Assembly: GCA_964020155.1 (NCBI GenBank)
Contig: OZ026551.1
Span: 62,001-126,000 of the forward strand
Length of the DNA: 64,000 nt
From: Chondrilla cf. caribensis
Taxonomy: Eukaryota; Porifera; Demospongiae; Chondrillida; Chondrillidae
Direction of reading: 5' to 3'
Position 1 is the first letter of the stretch; the number at the start of each line of letters is the position of its first letter. The translations under genes were made by a program, and so were the position numbers. Positions 1 through 13,550 of this stretch are shown here, piece by piece. The notes beneath the pieces are model-generated. The model saw only the letters and a list, made by a program, of their open reading frames with translations. It was not told where the DNA came from and did no database searches.

Positions 1-3000
1 TCACGTGCACACAAGAGAGGCCGTGGTGACAAGACCAAAAATTGACATTTTTTGGGCTTGTCACCACGAGGCTTATAGCGCACTCAGGACAATCAGAATG
101 CTTACGAAATTGTGTTGGTGAGTTAGGCATGGACACTAGGTAGCCCATGGTGACCAGCAAAGAAATATCAAATTGCTTAGGTGATCACCCAAGGCGTAAT
201 ACACTTATATATGAATCTACATACAAAGTATATACATTGGCAATAGGGGGAAATTTTGGTCGACACCAAAATGCAACTTTTTGATATCAGAAGGTAGCTA
301 CCAGGTCCAGGAGTGTGTCTGTGCATTTGGATTTGAGCTATGATGCATCACGTGCACACAGGAGAGGCTGTGGTGAAAAGACCAAAAATTGACATTTTTT
401 GGGCTTGTCACCACGAGGCTTATAGCGCACTCAGGACAATCAGAATGCTTACGAAATTGTGTTGGTGAGTTAGGCATGGACACTAGGTAGCCCTTGGTGA
501 CCAGCAAAGAAATATCAAATTGCTTAGGTGATCACCCAAGGCGTAATACACTTATATATGAATCTACATACAAAGTATATACATTGGTAATAGGGGGAAA
601 TTTTGGTCGACATCAAAATGCATCTTTTTGCTATCAGAAGGTAGCTACAAGGTCCAGGAGTGTGTCTGTGCATTTGGATTTGAGTTATGATGCATCACGT
701 GCACACAGGAGAGGCCGTGGTGACAAGATCACAAATTGACATTTTTTGGGCTTGTCACCACGAGGCTTATAGCGCACTCAGGACAATCAGAATGCTTACG
801 AAATTGTGTTGGTGAGTTAGGCATGGACACAAGGTAGCCCTTGGTGACCAGCAAAGAAATATCAAATTGCTTAGGTGATCACCACAAGGCGTATTACACG
901 CATATATGAATGTACATACAAAGTATATACATTTTATTATATGTGGCACTGGGGGGAAATTTTGGTCGACACCAAAATGCAACTTTTTGCTATCAGAAGG
1001 TAGCTACCAGGTCCAGGAGTGTGTTTGTGCATTTGGATTTGACCTATGATGCATTACGTGCACACAGGAGAGGCCGTGGTGACAAGATCAAAAATTGACA
1101 TTTTTTGGGCTTGTTACCACGAGGCTTATAGCGCACTCAGGACAATCAGAATGCTTACGAAATTGTGTTGGTGAGTTAGGCATGGACACTAGGTAGCCCA
1201 TGGTGACCAGCAAAGAAATCTCAAATTGCTTAGGTGATCACCACAAGGCGTATTACACGCATATATGAATGTACATACAAAGTATATACATTTTATTATA
1301 TGTGGCACTGGGGGGAAATTTTGGTCGAAATCAAAATGCATCTTTTTGCTATCAGAAGGTAGCTACCAGGTCCAGGAGTGTGTCTGTGCATTTGGATTTG
1401 AGCTATGATGCATCACGTGCACACAGGAGAGGCCGTGGTGACAAGATCAAAAATTGACATTTTTTGGGCTTGTCACCACGAGGCTTATAGCGCACTCAGG
1501 ACAATCAGAATGCTTACGAAATTGTGTTGGTGAGTTAGGCATGGACACTAGGTAGCCCTTGGTGACCAGCAAAGAAATATCAAATTGCTTAGGTGATCAC
1601 CACAAGGCGTATTACACGCATATATGAATGTACATACAAAGTATATACATTTTATTATATGTGGCACTGGGGGGAAATTTTGGTCGACACCAAAATGAAA
1701 CTTTTTGCTATCAGAAGGTAGCTACCAGGTCCAGGAGTGTGTCTGTGCATTTGGATTTGAGCTATGATGCATCACGTGCACACAGGAGAGGCCGTGGTGA
1801 CAAGACCACAAATTGACATTTTTTTGGCTTGTCACCACGAGGCTTATAGCGCACTCAGGACAATCAGAATGCTTACGAAATTGTGTTGGTGAGTTAGGCA
1901 TGGACACTAGGTAGCCCTTGGTGACCAGCAAAGAAATATCAAATTGCTTAGGTGATCACCACAAGGCGTAATACACGCATATATGAATCTACATACAAAG
2001 TATATACATTGGCAATAGGGAAAAAATTTTGGTCGACATCAAAATGCATGTTTTTGCTATCAGAAGGTAGCTACCAGGTCCAGGAGTGTGTCTGTGCATT
2101 TGGATTTGAGCTATGATGCATCACGTGCACACAGGAGAGGCCGTGGTGACAAGACCAAAAATTGACATTTTTTGGGCTTGTCACCACGAGGCTTATAGCG
2201 CACTCAGGACAATCAGAATGCTTACGAAATTGTGTTGGTGAGTTAGGCATGGACACTAGGTAGCCCATGGTGACCAGCAAAGAAATCTCAAATTGCTTAG
2301 GTGATCACCACAAGGCGTATTACACGCATATATGAATGTACATACAAAGTATATACATTTTATTATATGTGGCACTGGGGGGAAATTTTGGTCGAAATCA
2401 AAATGCATCTTTTTGCTATCAGAAGGTAGCTACCAGGTCCAGGAGTGTGTCTGTGCATTTGGATTTGAGCTATGATGCATCACGTGCACACAGGAGAGGC
2501 CGTGGTGACAAGATCAAAAATTGACATTTTTTGGGCTTGTCACCACGAGGCTTATAGCGCACTCAGGACAATCAGAATGCTTACGAAATTGTGTTGGTGA
2601 GTTAGGCATGGACACTAGGTAGCCCTTGGTGACCAGCAAAGAAATATCAAATTGCTTAGGTGATCACCACAAGGCGTATTACACGCATATATGAATGTAC
2701 ATACAAAGTATATACATTTTATTATATGTGGCACTGGGGGGAAATTTTGGTCGACACCAAAATGAAACTTTTTGCTATCAGAAGGTAGCTACCAGGTCCA
2801 GGAGTGTGTCTGTGCATTTGGATTTGAGCTATGATGCATCACGTGCACACAGGAGAGGCCGTGGTGACAAGACCAAAAATTGACATTTTTTTGGCTTGTC
2901 ACCACGAGGCTTATAGCGCACTCAGGACAATCAGAATGCTTACGAAATTGTGTTGGTGAGTTAGGCATGGACACTAGGTAGCCCTTGGTGACCAGCAAAG

Positions 3001-3773
3001 AAATATCAAATTGCTTAGGTGATCACCACAAGGCGTAATACACGCATATATGAATCTACATACAAAGTATATACATTGGCAATAGGGAAAAAATTTTGGT
3101 CGACATCAAAATGCATGTTTTTGTGATCAGAAGGTAGCTACCAGGTCCAGGAGTGTGTCTGTGCATTTGGATTTGAGCTATGATGCATCACGTGCACACA
3201 GGAGAGGCCGTGGTGACAAGACCACAAATTGACATTTTTTGGGCTTGTCACCACGAGGCTTATAGCGCACTCAGGACAATCAGAATGCTTACGAAATTGT
3301 GTTGGTGAGTTAGGCATGGACACTAGGTAGCCCTTGGTGACCAGCAAAGAAATATCTAATTGCTTAGGTGATCACCACAAGGCGTATTACACGCATATAT
3401 GATTGTACATACAAAGTATATATATTTTATTATATGTGGCACTGGGGGGAAATTTTGGTCGACACCAAAATGCATCTTTTTGCTATCAGAAGGTAGCTAC
3501 CAGGTCCAGGAGTGTGTCTGTGCATTCGGATTTGAGCTATGATGCATCACGTGCACACAGGAGAGGCCGTGGTGACAAGACCAAAAATTGACATTTTTTT
3601 GGCTTGTCACCACGAGGCTTATAGCGCACTCAGGACAATCAGAATGCTTACGAAATTGTGTTGGTGAGTTAGGCATGGACACAAGGTAGCCCTTGGTGAC
3701 CAGCAAAGAAATCTCAAATTGCTTAGGTGATCACCCAAGGCGTAATACACTTATATATGAATCTACATACAAA

Positions 3774-3808
<35 letters not shown>

Positions 3809-4142
3809 TATAAGGGGGAAATTTTGGTCGACATCAAAATGCATGTTTTTGCTATCAGAAGGTAGCTACCAGGTCCAGGAGTGTGTCTGTGCATTTGGAT
3901 TTGAGCTATGATGCATCACGTGCACACAGGAGAGGCCGTGGTGACAAGACCAAAAATTGACATTTTTTTGGCTTGTCACCACGAGGCTTATAGCGCACTC
4001 AGGACAATCAGAATGCTTACGAAATTGTGTTGGTGAGTTAGGCATGGACACAAGGTAGCCCTTGGTGACCAGCAAAGAAATCTCAAATTGCTTAGGTGAT
4101 CACCCAAGGCGTAATACACTTATATATGAATCTACATACAAA

Positions 4143-4177
<35 letters not shown>

Positions 4178-7100
4178 TATAAGGGGGAAATTTTGGTCGA
4201 CATCAAAATGCATGTTTTTGCTATCAGAAGGTAGCTACCAGGTCCAGGAGTGTGTCTGTGCATTTGGATTTGAGCTATGATGCATTACGTGCACACAGGA
4301 GAGGCCGTGGTGACAAGATCAAAAATTGACATTTTTTGGGCTTGTCACCACGAGGCTTATAGCGCACTCAGGACAATCAGAATGCTTACGAAATTGTGTT
4401 GGTGAGTTAGGCATGGACACTAGGTAGCCCTTGGTGACCAGCAAAGAAATCTCAAATTGCTTAGGTGATCACCCAAGGCGTAATACACTTATATATGAAT
4501 CTACATACAAAGTATATACATTGGAAATAGGGAAAAAATTTTGGTCGACATCAAAATGCATGTTTTTGCTATCAGAAGGTAGCTACCAGGTCCAGGAGTG
4601 TGTCTGTGCATTTGGATTTGAGCTATGATGCATCACGTGCACACAGGAGAGGCCGTGGTGACAAGACCAAAAATTGACATTTTTTGGGCTTGTCACCACG
4701 AGGCTTATAGCGCACTCAGGACAATCAGAATGCTTACGAAATTGTGTTGGTGAGTTAGGCATGGACACTAGGTAGCCCTTGGTGACCAGCAAAGAAATAT
4801 CAAATTGCTTAGGTGATCACCCAAGGCGTAATACACTTATATATGAATCTACATACAAAGTATATATATATATATATATATATTGGTATAAGGGGGAAAT
4901 TTTGGTCGACACCAAAATGCATGTTTTTGCTATCAGAAGGTAGCTACCAGGTCCAGGAGTGTGTCTGTTCATTTGGATTTGAGCTATGATGCATCACGTG
5001 CACACAGGAGAGGCCGTGGTGACAAGACCAAAAATTGACATTTGTTTGGCTTGTCACCACGAGGCTAATAGCGCACTCAGGACAATCAGAATGCTTACGA
5101 AATTGTGTTGGTGAGTTAGGCATGGACACTAGGTAGCCCTTGGTGACCAGCAAAGAAATATCAAATAGATTAGGTGATCACCCAAGGCGTAATACACTTA
5201 TATATGAATCTACATTCAAAGTATATACATTGGCAATAGGGGGAAATTTTGGTCGACATCAAAATACAACTTTCTGCTATCAGAAGGTAGCTACCAGGTC
5301 CAGGAGTATGTCTGTGCATTTGGATTTGAGCTATGATGCATCACGTGCACACAGGAGAGGCCGTGGTGACAAGACCACAAATTGACATTTTTTTGGCTTG
5401 TCACCACGAGGCTTATAGCGCACTCAGGACAATCAGAATGCTTACGAAATTGTGTTGGTGAGTTAGGCATGGACACTAGGTAGCCCTTGGTGACCAGCAA
5501 AGAAATATCAAATTGATTAGGTGATCACCACAAGGCGTAATACACTTATAGATGAATCTACATTCAAAGTGCATACATTTGTAATAGGGGGAAATTTTGG
5601 TCGACATCAAAATGCATGTTTTTGTTATCAGAAGGTAGCTACCAGGTCCAGGAGTGTGTCTGTGCATTTGGATTTGAGCTATGATGCATTACGTGCACAC
5701 AGGAGAGGCCGTGGTGACAAGACCAAAAATTGACATTTTTTGGGCTTGTCACCACGAGGCTTATAGCGCACTCAGGACAATCAGAATGCTTACGAAATTG
5801 TGTTGGTGAGTTAGGCATGGACACAAGGTAGCCCTTGGTGACCAGCAAAGAAATATCAAATTGTTTAGGTGATCACCACAAGGCGTAATACACTTATATA
5901 TGAATCTACATACAAAGTATATACATTGGCAATAGGGGGAAATTTTGGTCGACATCAAAATGAAACTTTTTGCTATCAGAAGGTAGCTACCAGGTCCAGG
6001 AGTGTGTCTGTGCATTTGGATTTGAGCTATGATGCATCACGTGCACACAGGAGAGGCCGTGGTGACAAGACCAAAAATTAACATTTTTTGGGCTTGTCAC
6101 CACGAGGCTTATAGCGCACTCAGGACAATCAGAATGCTTACGAAATTGTGTTGGTGAGTTAGGCATGGACACTAGGTAGCCCATGGTGACCAGCAAAGAA
6201 ATCTCAAATTGCTTAGGTGATCACCACAAGGCGTAATACACTTATATATGAATCTACATTCAAAGTATATACATTGGTAATAGGGGGAAATTTTGGTCGA
6301 CATCAAAATGCATGTTTTTGCTATCAGAAGGTAGCTACCAGGTCCAGGAGTGTGTCTGTGCATTTGGATTTGAGCTATGATGCATCACGTGCACACAGGA
6401 GAGGCCGTGGTGACAAGACCAAAAATTGACATTTTTTGGGCTTGTCACCACGAGGCTTATAGCGCACTCAGGACAATCAGAATGCTTACGAAATTGTGTT
6501 GGTGAGTTAGGCATGGACACTAGGTAGCCCTTGGTGACCAGCAAAGAAATATCAAATTGATTAGGTGATCACCCAAGGCGTAATACACTTATAGATGAAT
6601 CTACATTCAAAGTATATACATTGGTAATAGGGGGAAATTTTGGTCGACATCAAAATGCATGTTTTTGTTATCAGAAGGTAGCTACCAGGTCCAGGAGTGT
6701 GTCTGTGCATTTGGATTTGAGCTATGATGCATCACGTGCACACAGGAGAGGCCGTGGTGACAAGATCAAAAATTGACATTTTTTGGGCTTGTCACCACGA
6801 GGCTTATAGCGCACTCAGGACAATCAGAATGCTTACGAAATTGTGTTGGTGAGTTAGGCATGGACACTAGGTAGCCCTTGGTGACCAGCAAAGAAATATC
6901 AAATTGATTAGGTGATCACCCAAGGCGTAATACACTTATAGATGAATCTACATTCAAAGTGCATACATTTGTAATAGGGGGAAATTTTGGTCGACACCAA
7001 AATGCATGTTTTTGCTATCAGAAGGTAGCTACCAGGTCCAGGAGTGTGTCTGTGCATTTGGATTTGAGCTATGATGCATTACGTGCACACAGGAGAGGCC

Positions 7101-8990
7101 GTGGTGACAAGACCAAAAATTGACATTTTTTGGGCTTGTCACCACGAGGCTTATAGCGCACTCAGGACAATCAGAATGCTTACGAAATTGTGTTGGTGAG
7201 TTAGGCATGGACACTAGGTAGCCCTTGGTGACCAGCAAAGAAATATCAAATTGATTAGGTGATCACCACAAGGCGTAATACACTTATAGATGAATCTACA
7301 TTCAAAGTATATATATATTGGTAATAGGGGGAAATTTTGGTCGACATCAAAATGCATGTTTTTGCTATCAGAAGGTAGCTACCAGGTCCAGGAGTGTGTC
7401 TGTGCATTTGGATTTGAGCTATGATGCATCACGTGCACACAGGAGAGGCCGTGGTGACAAGACCAAAAATTGACATTTTTTGGGCTTGTCACCACGAGGC
7501 TTATAGCGCACTCAGGACAATCAGAATGCTTACGAAATTGTGTTGGTGAGTTAGGCATGGACACTAGGTAGCCCATGGTGACCAGCAAAGAAATCTCAAA
7601 TTGCTTAGGTGATCACCCAAGGAGTAGTACACTTATATATGAATCTACATTCAAAGTATATACATTGGCAATAGGGGGGAATTTTGGTCGACATCAAAAT
7701 GCAACTTTTTGATATCAGAAGGTAGCTACCAGGTCCAGGAGTGTGTCTGTGCATTTGGATTTGAGCTATGATGCATCACGTGCACACAGGAGAGGCCGTG
7801 GTGACAAGATCAAAAATTGACATTTTTTGGGCTTGTCACCACGAGGCTTATAGCGCACTCAGGACAATCGGAATGCTTACGAAATTGTGTTGGTGAGTTA
7901 GGCATGGACACTAGGTAGCCCTTGGTGACCAGCAAAGAAATCTTAAATTGCTTAGGTGATCACCCAAGGCGTAATACACTTATATATGTGTCTACATTCA
8001 AAGTATATACATTGGCAATAGGGGGAAATTTTGGTCGACATCAAAATGCAACTTTTTGCTATCAGAAGGTAGCTACCAGGTCCAGGAGTATGTCTGTGCA
8101 TTTGGATTTGAGCTATGATGCATCACGTGCACACAGGAGAGGCCGTGGTGACAAGACCACAAATTGACATTTTTTGGGCTTGTCACCACGAGGCTTATAG
8201 CGCACTCAGGACAATCAGAATGCTTACGAAATTGTGTTGGTGAGTTAGGCATGGACACTAGGTAGCCCATGGTGACCAGCAAAGAAATCTCAAATTGCTT
8301 AGGTGATCACCCAAGGAGTAGTACACTTATATATGAATCTACATTCAAAGTATATACATTGGCAATAGGGGGGAATTTTGGTCGACATCAAAATGCAACT
8401 TTTTGATATCAGAAGGTAGCTACCAGGTCCAGGAGTGTGTCTGTGCATTTGGATTTGAGCTATGATGCATCACGTGCACACAGGAGAGGCCGTGGTGACA
8501 AGATCAAAAATTGACATTTTTTGGGCTTGTCACCACGAGGCTTATAGCGCACTCAGGACAATCGGAATGCTTACGAAATTGTGTTGGTGAGTTAGGCATG
8601 GACACTAGGTAGCCCTTGGTGACCAGCAAAGAAATCTTAAATTGCTTAGGTGATCACCCAAGGCGTAATACACTTATATATGTGTCTACATTCAAAGTAT
8701 ATACATTGGCAATAGGGGGAAATTTTGGTCGACATCAAAATGCAACTTTTTGCTATCAGAAGGTAGCTACCAGGTCCAGGAGTATGTCTGTGCATTTGGA
8801 TTTGAGCTATGATGCATCACGTGCACACAGGAGAGGCCGTGGTGACAAGACCAAAAATTGACATTTTTTGGGCTTGTCACCACGGGGCTTATAGCGCACT
8901 CAGGACAATCTCAATTCTTACCAAATTGTGTTGGTGAGTTTAGCATGGACACTGGCTAGCCCTTGGTGACCAGCAAAGAAATGTCCAATT
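1..8990. repeat. Tandem satellite array, about 26 monomers of 346-369 bp
   Basis: The block around 'aggcatggacactaggtagc' recurs about 26 times at spacings of 346 to 369 bp. Length differences come mainly from one variable stretch: a long form with 'ttttattatatgtggcac', a short form with 'ttggcaataggg', and forms with a (TA)n run near 3775-3805, 4145-4175 and 4862-4885. Monomers are highly similar, and the last one (about 8985-9180) is degenerate, as expected at an array edge. The array starts before the window. Short ORFs of 60-80 codons recur on both strands, but they only reflect a monomer with few stops and I see no gene in them. Confidence 0.97.
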
Positions 8991-9172
8991 GCTCATTTCA
9001 TCACCACATGGCATATTACACTTATATACATACAAAAGAACATACATTTTATTATATGTGGCATATGGGCACTGGGGAGAATTATTGGTCGACATCAAAA
9101 TGCATCTTTTTGTTATCAGAAGGACTGTACTAGGTCAAGGAGTGTGTCTGTGCATTCATATTTCTCAAACTT

Positions 9173-9217
9173 CCTGAGAAGATGGCCATGCTGGTGTCAG
9201 AGGGAAAGGGGGGTCAC
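9173..9217. repeat. Dispersed short repeat, copy 1
   Basis: About 45 bp starting 'cctgagaagatggccatgct' and ending in a G run plus 'gtcac' recurs almost unchanged at 11644-11689. It lies at the edge of the satellite and again beside the CA satellite, so it is probably a fragment of a dispersed element. Confidence 0.7.
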
Positions 9218-9811
9218 TGACACCTATGACACCGGTGGGAAATACAAAATGGCATGTGCTGGTCGACGAGATATGTCTTTAAATACCTGACCCATCGTAG
9301 CATAATGCGATGTGCTAGATTTGGTATACATAATATAACTTATTGTGTTGACATTGTGATAATAGATTATTGTAAAACAGGTACTGGCAATAGTTCTATT
9401 TTGATGTGTGTGTTTGCAGTGCTACACAGAACTATTAATTTTGCATGTGGAGGTCTGTCTTGTTTCCCACCAGAACAAGTGGTACTCTGAGAGCAGATGT
9501 AATACTTGAGTACGATAATCACAGTGGATCACATAATGATGTACTCACTGGTTACTACCAGTCATGTCCAGTATCTTGTCATGAATGATCTTCACTACTT
9601 CAAAACTGAACACAAAGCAAGTGAACATATTCTATCAGTTTATATACCTCAACCCCAACCCTACACAACCACACCTCGAAGATGCAATTTGGTAATATCT
9701 TCTCTTTGCAGAGGAATACTGCTATGTCCCTTACAGTGTTCGCGCATTCTCCGACGAAGTTTCTATCACAGGAAAGCAATAATACACATACAGTCTGGAA
9801 TGTAGGAAAAA
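9218..9811. other. Non-coding stretch between satellite and first SINE
   Basis: Two ORFs of 78 and 99 codons are present, but they have no recognisable domains, no matching exons and ordinary intergenic composition. I see no supported gene or RNA here. Confidence 0.6.
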
Positions 9812-10500
9812 TTTACATACCCTCGGGTTTTATAGTATGAAACAGAAGACTTTGTAAAGCTCCCTTGCCGTAGCTACGAGCTACGTAGTCCACCATCTTC
9901 GAGTATATTCGAATTTAGAAAATACTGCAACATCATATAATATGCATTCCTACGCGTAACCACTACAGTGAATTTATATTATTTATATTGTGCGAACAAA
10001 ATGGCCGATTTCAAAACGCCGACAATTAGGATTTGGGCTAGAATTTGAGCGCGAAGACTTCAACGAGCTTTAAATCTTCACCGAAGGTTCTTCTAAACCT
10101 ATTAAGAGACGATCAAGTGATTCGAGTGCCTGGGGGTGGCCTATTCTCCGAATTGAACATTGAGGGCAACTTTAAATAGCGCAGATAATAATAATAAAAT
10201 AGATAGGTCACGGTGGCGGGGTGGTCAGGTGACACGACTCTAGGCTCCAGGTCGCGGGTTCGAATCCTCGAAAGGACGGTTTTTTTCTCTGAAAAAAAAT
10301 AGCTCACTTCCTGGTGGTCAGTTGCAATACTCTCTACAAAGAACCGTAGGGGGGAGCTTTGGGACTCGCAGCTGACCTCCCAGCTAGAATAGTGTCTTCT
10401 GCATTCGTGGAATGACGCAAGTACACAGTATCTGTGGAAAGTCCCTGTAAAGCTCTTCATATATAGGTGTCTTTGACCCTGAGTGGGTGACTTTTTATTA
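9812..10500 (+). mobile_element. tRNA-derived SINE-like element, copy 1
   Basis: About 690 bp is shared with copies at 11757-12392 and 14687-15386. The core (10206-10278) reads like a tRNA: a Pol III A box in 'tggcggggtgg' (near 10213), a B box in 'gggttcgaatcctcg' (10256-10270), then a T run that would act as a Pol III terminator. The flanks contain 'gccgtagctacgagctacg' and 'tcgagtatattcga', both near-palindromic. The core is essentially identical between copies, so the copies are recent. The 115-codon minus-strand ORF across the core is just the reverse of the tRNA-like part. Target-site duplications could not be defined by eye. Confidence 0.75.
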
Positions 10501-10608
10501 ATATGAATCCTACAATTCTTGCTTTATTTCTTTCATTTTATTGTAATCATTTACTTTCTACTTGAACAATAGAACAGATTATTTTGACAAGTACAATATT
10601 AATGAGTA

Positions 10609-10860
10609 TCAAAAAAATTGAAACTGTCTCTTCATGTCTATCATCAACTGCCAATCACTCTTCTGCAAATCTTCTCTGGAGTATCCTTGACAGCATCAAT
10701 AGACTGCATACTTATCTGTATAGCAAAACAGTGTCAATAATATTTGATCATATTACCTCACCAATGGCTTACTTTGCCAACAATCAGGTCAGCCTCATCA
10801 AAATGTCACCCAAAGGGTCCAGGTGTCTCTCCTTGCATCCTTTCTCACCAAATCACTGGC
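10609..10860 (-). pseudogene. EIF5B: eIF5B 3' fragment, pseudogene copy 1
   Basis: Read on the minus strand, this copy of the 15495-15800 fragment has the end of an exon (near 10790-10850), a GT/AG intron, and a last exon with SIDAVKD followed, after a one-base frameshift, by YSREDLQKSDWQLM and a stop at 10609-10611. These match the extreme C terminus of translation initiation factor eIF5B. Its upstream exon is more decayed than in copy 2 and contains stops. Retention of an intron shows it came from genomic DNA, not from a processed mRNA. It cannot encode a working factor because the GTPase and middle domains are absent. Confidence 0.75.
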
Positions 10861-11040
10861 TTGTGGTTGGCCTTGTTACAATGCCGATGTCACAAAACTA
10901 TATCAGACATAAACTGACAGTAAGCACTCCATTGGATCACATCCAAGTACAATGTATACCTGCACCCATTGAACATGCAAACAGGAAGCATAAAAAAACT
11001 AATAATAAATCCCATCCGTGTTGAAGTATGTGTCACCACG

Positions 11041-11091
<51 letters not shown>

Positions 11092-11215
11092 ACACAGACA
11101 CACATGCACACAAAACACACACATGTACACACACATACAAAAGACACACATATATGATATACACACAACCACACATACAATACATACAGAGACAGGTACA
11201 AACACAAACATACAT

Positions 11216-11252
<37 letters not shown>

Positions 11253-11368
11253 ACATGCACACAAAACACACACATGTACACACACATACAAAAGACGCAC
11301 ACATATATGATATACACACAACCACACATACAATACATACAGAGACAGATACAAACACAAACATACAT

Positions 11369-11426
<58 letters not shown>

Positions 11427-11490
11427 CACACAAAACACACACATGTACACACACATACAAAAGACACACACATATATGATATACACACAA
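11041..11490. repeat. Compound CA satellite, three units of about 150-170 bp
   Basis: Runs of (CA)n alternate with a unique block containing 'aaaacacacacatgtacac', 'tatatgatatacacacaacc' and 'acaaacacaaacatacataa'. The block appears three times (near 11105, 11258 and 11426), so a whole (CA)n-plus-spacer unit has been tandemly amplified. The long Cys/Val and His/Thr ORFs here are repeat translations. Confidence 0.9.
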
Positions 11491-11756
11491 CCACACATAC
11501 AATACTCAAAGCACCCTCACTTGCCAACCAATCCTTTAAAACCATCCACAACCAGGACTTATGCCAACATCGATAGGGCTGGGACGCACTCTACATAGCC
11601 ACCCCACCACACGGACTGCAAACCTTCTACCAGAGCTCAAATTCCCTGAGAAGACGGCCATGCTGGTGTCAGAGGGAAAGGGGGGTCACCACACCGTCAT
11701 AACATAGACAACACCCTACGACACACCACACCGGCATAACATAGACAACACACAAA

Positions 11757-12392
11757 CCTCCTTTGCCGTAGCTACGAGCTACGTAGTCCACCATCTTCGA
11801 GTATATTCGAATTTAGAAAATACTGCAACATCATATAATATACATTCCTACGCGTAACCACTACAGTGAATTTATATTATTTATATTGTGCGAACAAAAT
11901 GGCCGATTTCAAAACGCCGACAATTAGGATTTGGGCTAAAATTTGAGCGCGAAGACTTCAACGAGCTTTAAATCTTCACCGAAGGTTCTTCTAAACCTAT
12001 TAGAGACGATCAAGTGATTCGAGTGCCTGGGGGTGGCCTATTCTCCGAATTGAACATTGAGGGCAACTTTAAATAGCGCAGATAATAATAATAAAATAGA
12101 TAGGTCACGGTGGCGGGGTGGTCAGGTGACACGACTCTAGGCTCCAGGTCGCGGGTTCGAATCCTCGAAAGGACGGTTTTTTTCTCTGAAAAAAAATAGC
12201 TCACTTCCTGGTGGTCAGTTGCAATACTCTCTACAAAGAACCGTAGGGGGGAGCTTTGGGACTCGCAGCTGACCTCCCAGCTAGAATAGTGTCTTCTACA
12301 TTCGTGGAATGACGCAAGTACACAGTATCTGTGGAAAGTCCCTGTAAAACTCTACATATATACCCGGAGTGGGTGACTTTTTTATTAATTAC
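11757..12392 (+). mobile_element. tRNA-derived SINE-like element, copy 2
   Basis: This copy matches copies 1 and 3 from 'cctttgccgtagctacgag' through the tRNA-like core (12103-12175, same A and B boxes and T run) to the 3' part ending in 'gtgggtgactttt'. It lacks the eIF5B fragment that follows the other two copies, so the mobile unit probably ends near its 3' boundary and the eIF5B piece is not part of it. Confidence 0.75.
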
Positions 12393-12973
12393 AAATCCGA
12401 CAATTTCTTCATTTCATTAATGTGATCATTATAATACAGTATTTTGATACTTGAACAAATTATGGACAACATAAGGTTGGAAAGAGTGAAAGCTATTGCT
12501 ACACCCACATACTACTACTTTAACTACCGTTTTAAGTTAACCCAACTTAACCTAAGTGACAGTCGATTAGAACAGAGGGAATGGGTATTTCCTGTGAATG
12601 TGTGAAAGGGATGGGTCCTGTATTGATGTTAAGGCGTTAAAATCAAGATGCTGATTGTCCCACATGTAGTTGAATTTGACGTTTTACGAAACCAAAAGGT
12701 TTCAATATGAAAGTATGTCAGTCACCTTTATCAGTTTGGAACACTTACGTATGCTTGCAAGAATTTCAACTGTGGTATAATATGACTGAATCAACTTTGT
12801 AAATTATTAATAAGTAGAATGGTAAATTTAAAGTTTTCAATTCTTATTACTGTCAATGCAAAGAACTGTGATATTTCTCTGGAAGTGTTTGGAGAAGACC
12901 TACAGGAAGGCAAGAGCAGAGCTTTCACATTTTACATACCAGCTACAGGTATGCCCCTATTGACCCTCTCACC
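12393..12973. other. Non-coding stretch downstream of the cysteine synthase-like gene
   Basis: No exon-like reading frames are seen on either strand. It would hold the 3' untranslated region of the minus-strand gene ending at 12974. Confidence 0.5.
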
Positions 12974-13512
12974 TCAGTCCTTCAATACTGTCCTACTAAA
13001 CAGTTTGGAGAAGTACCTCTGGAGAGTTAAAAATATGTTCACAACAATGCGACTACTTCAGTGGACACTGTTGACCTGTCCTGAATCACACAAGCAAGTG
13101 ACAATGGTCTTGTCAGGCCCCAATGTTCTTGCAACCTATAAATTATGTGTGTGTGTTACCATGATACTAGCAAGGTGTAGACCATTAAGCAAACCTTAAC
13201 AGCAGCAGCAACGTTCAGTCCGGATGATGCTCCCACAAAGAAACCTTCTTCATGGAGAATTCTAAATGTCTAAGAAGTGAAAACTACATGACTTTACAAA
13301 TAAACAAATCAACTAATATTATGCCATGCACCATTGTTACAGCCTCTTCATCAGATATCATAACAGCAGAATCTATAGGAGCACCAGATACATTGTTAGT
13401 CACTCTTCCCTGACCAATGCCTTCAGTAATTGAGGATCCTTCTGTTCTTTCCAGTTTACCATGAGAAAAGTAGTTGTAGAGTACACTTCTCTCAAATAAT
13501 GCATTGCTTACA

Positions 13513-13550
<38 letters not shown>

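Noticed and set aside
298..8867. Recurrent 60-81 codon ORFs on both strands of the satellite
   Set aside because: They follow the monomer period, occur on both strands at once, and have no start or splice context. They reflect a repeat with few stops.
10206..10278. Functional tRNA gene
   Set aside because: A and B boxes are present, but the anticodon and acceptor stems pair poorly, and the same sequence sits inside a dispersed element three times.
10113..10460. 115-codon minus-strand ORF, repeated at 14999-15346 and in part at 12010-12204
   Set aside because: It is the reverse translation of the tRNA-like SINE core and body; peptides of the RIRTRDLEP type are a known artefact of tRNA-derived repeats.
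10890..11576. Long Cys/Val and His/Thr ORFs over the CA satellite
   Set aside because: Pure translations of (CA)n/(GT)n, open in several frames at once.
12819..13199. 126-codon plus-strand ORF
   Set aside because: It lies antisense to the last exons of the cysteine synthase-like gene and has no family resemblance.
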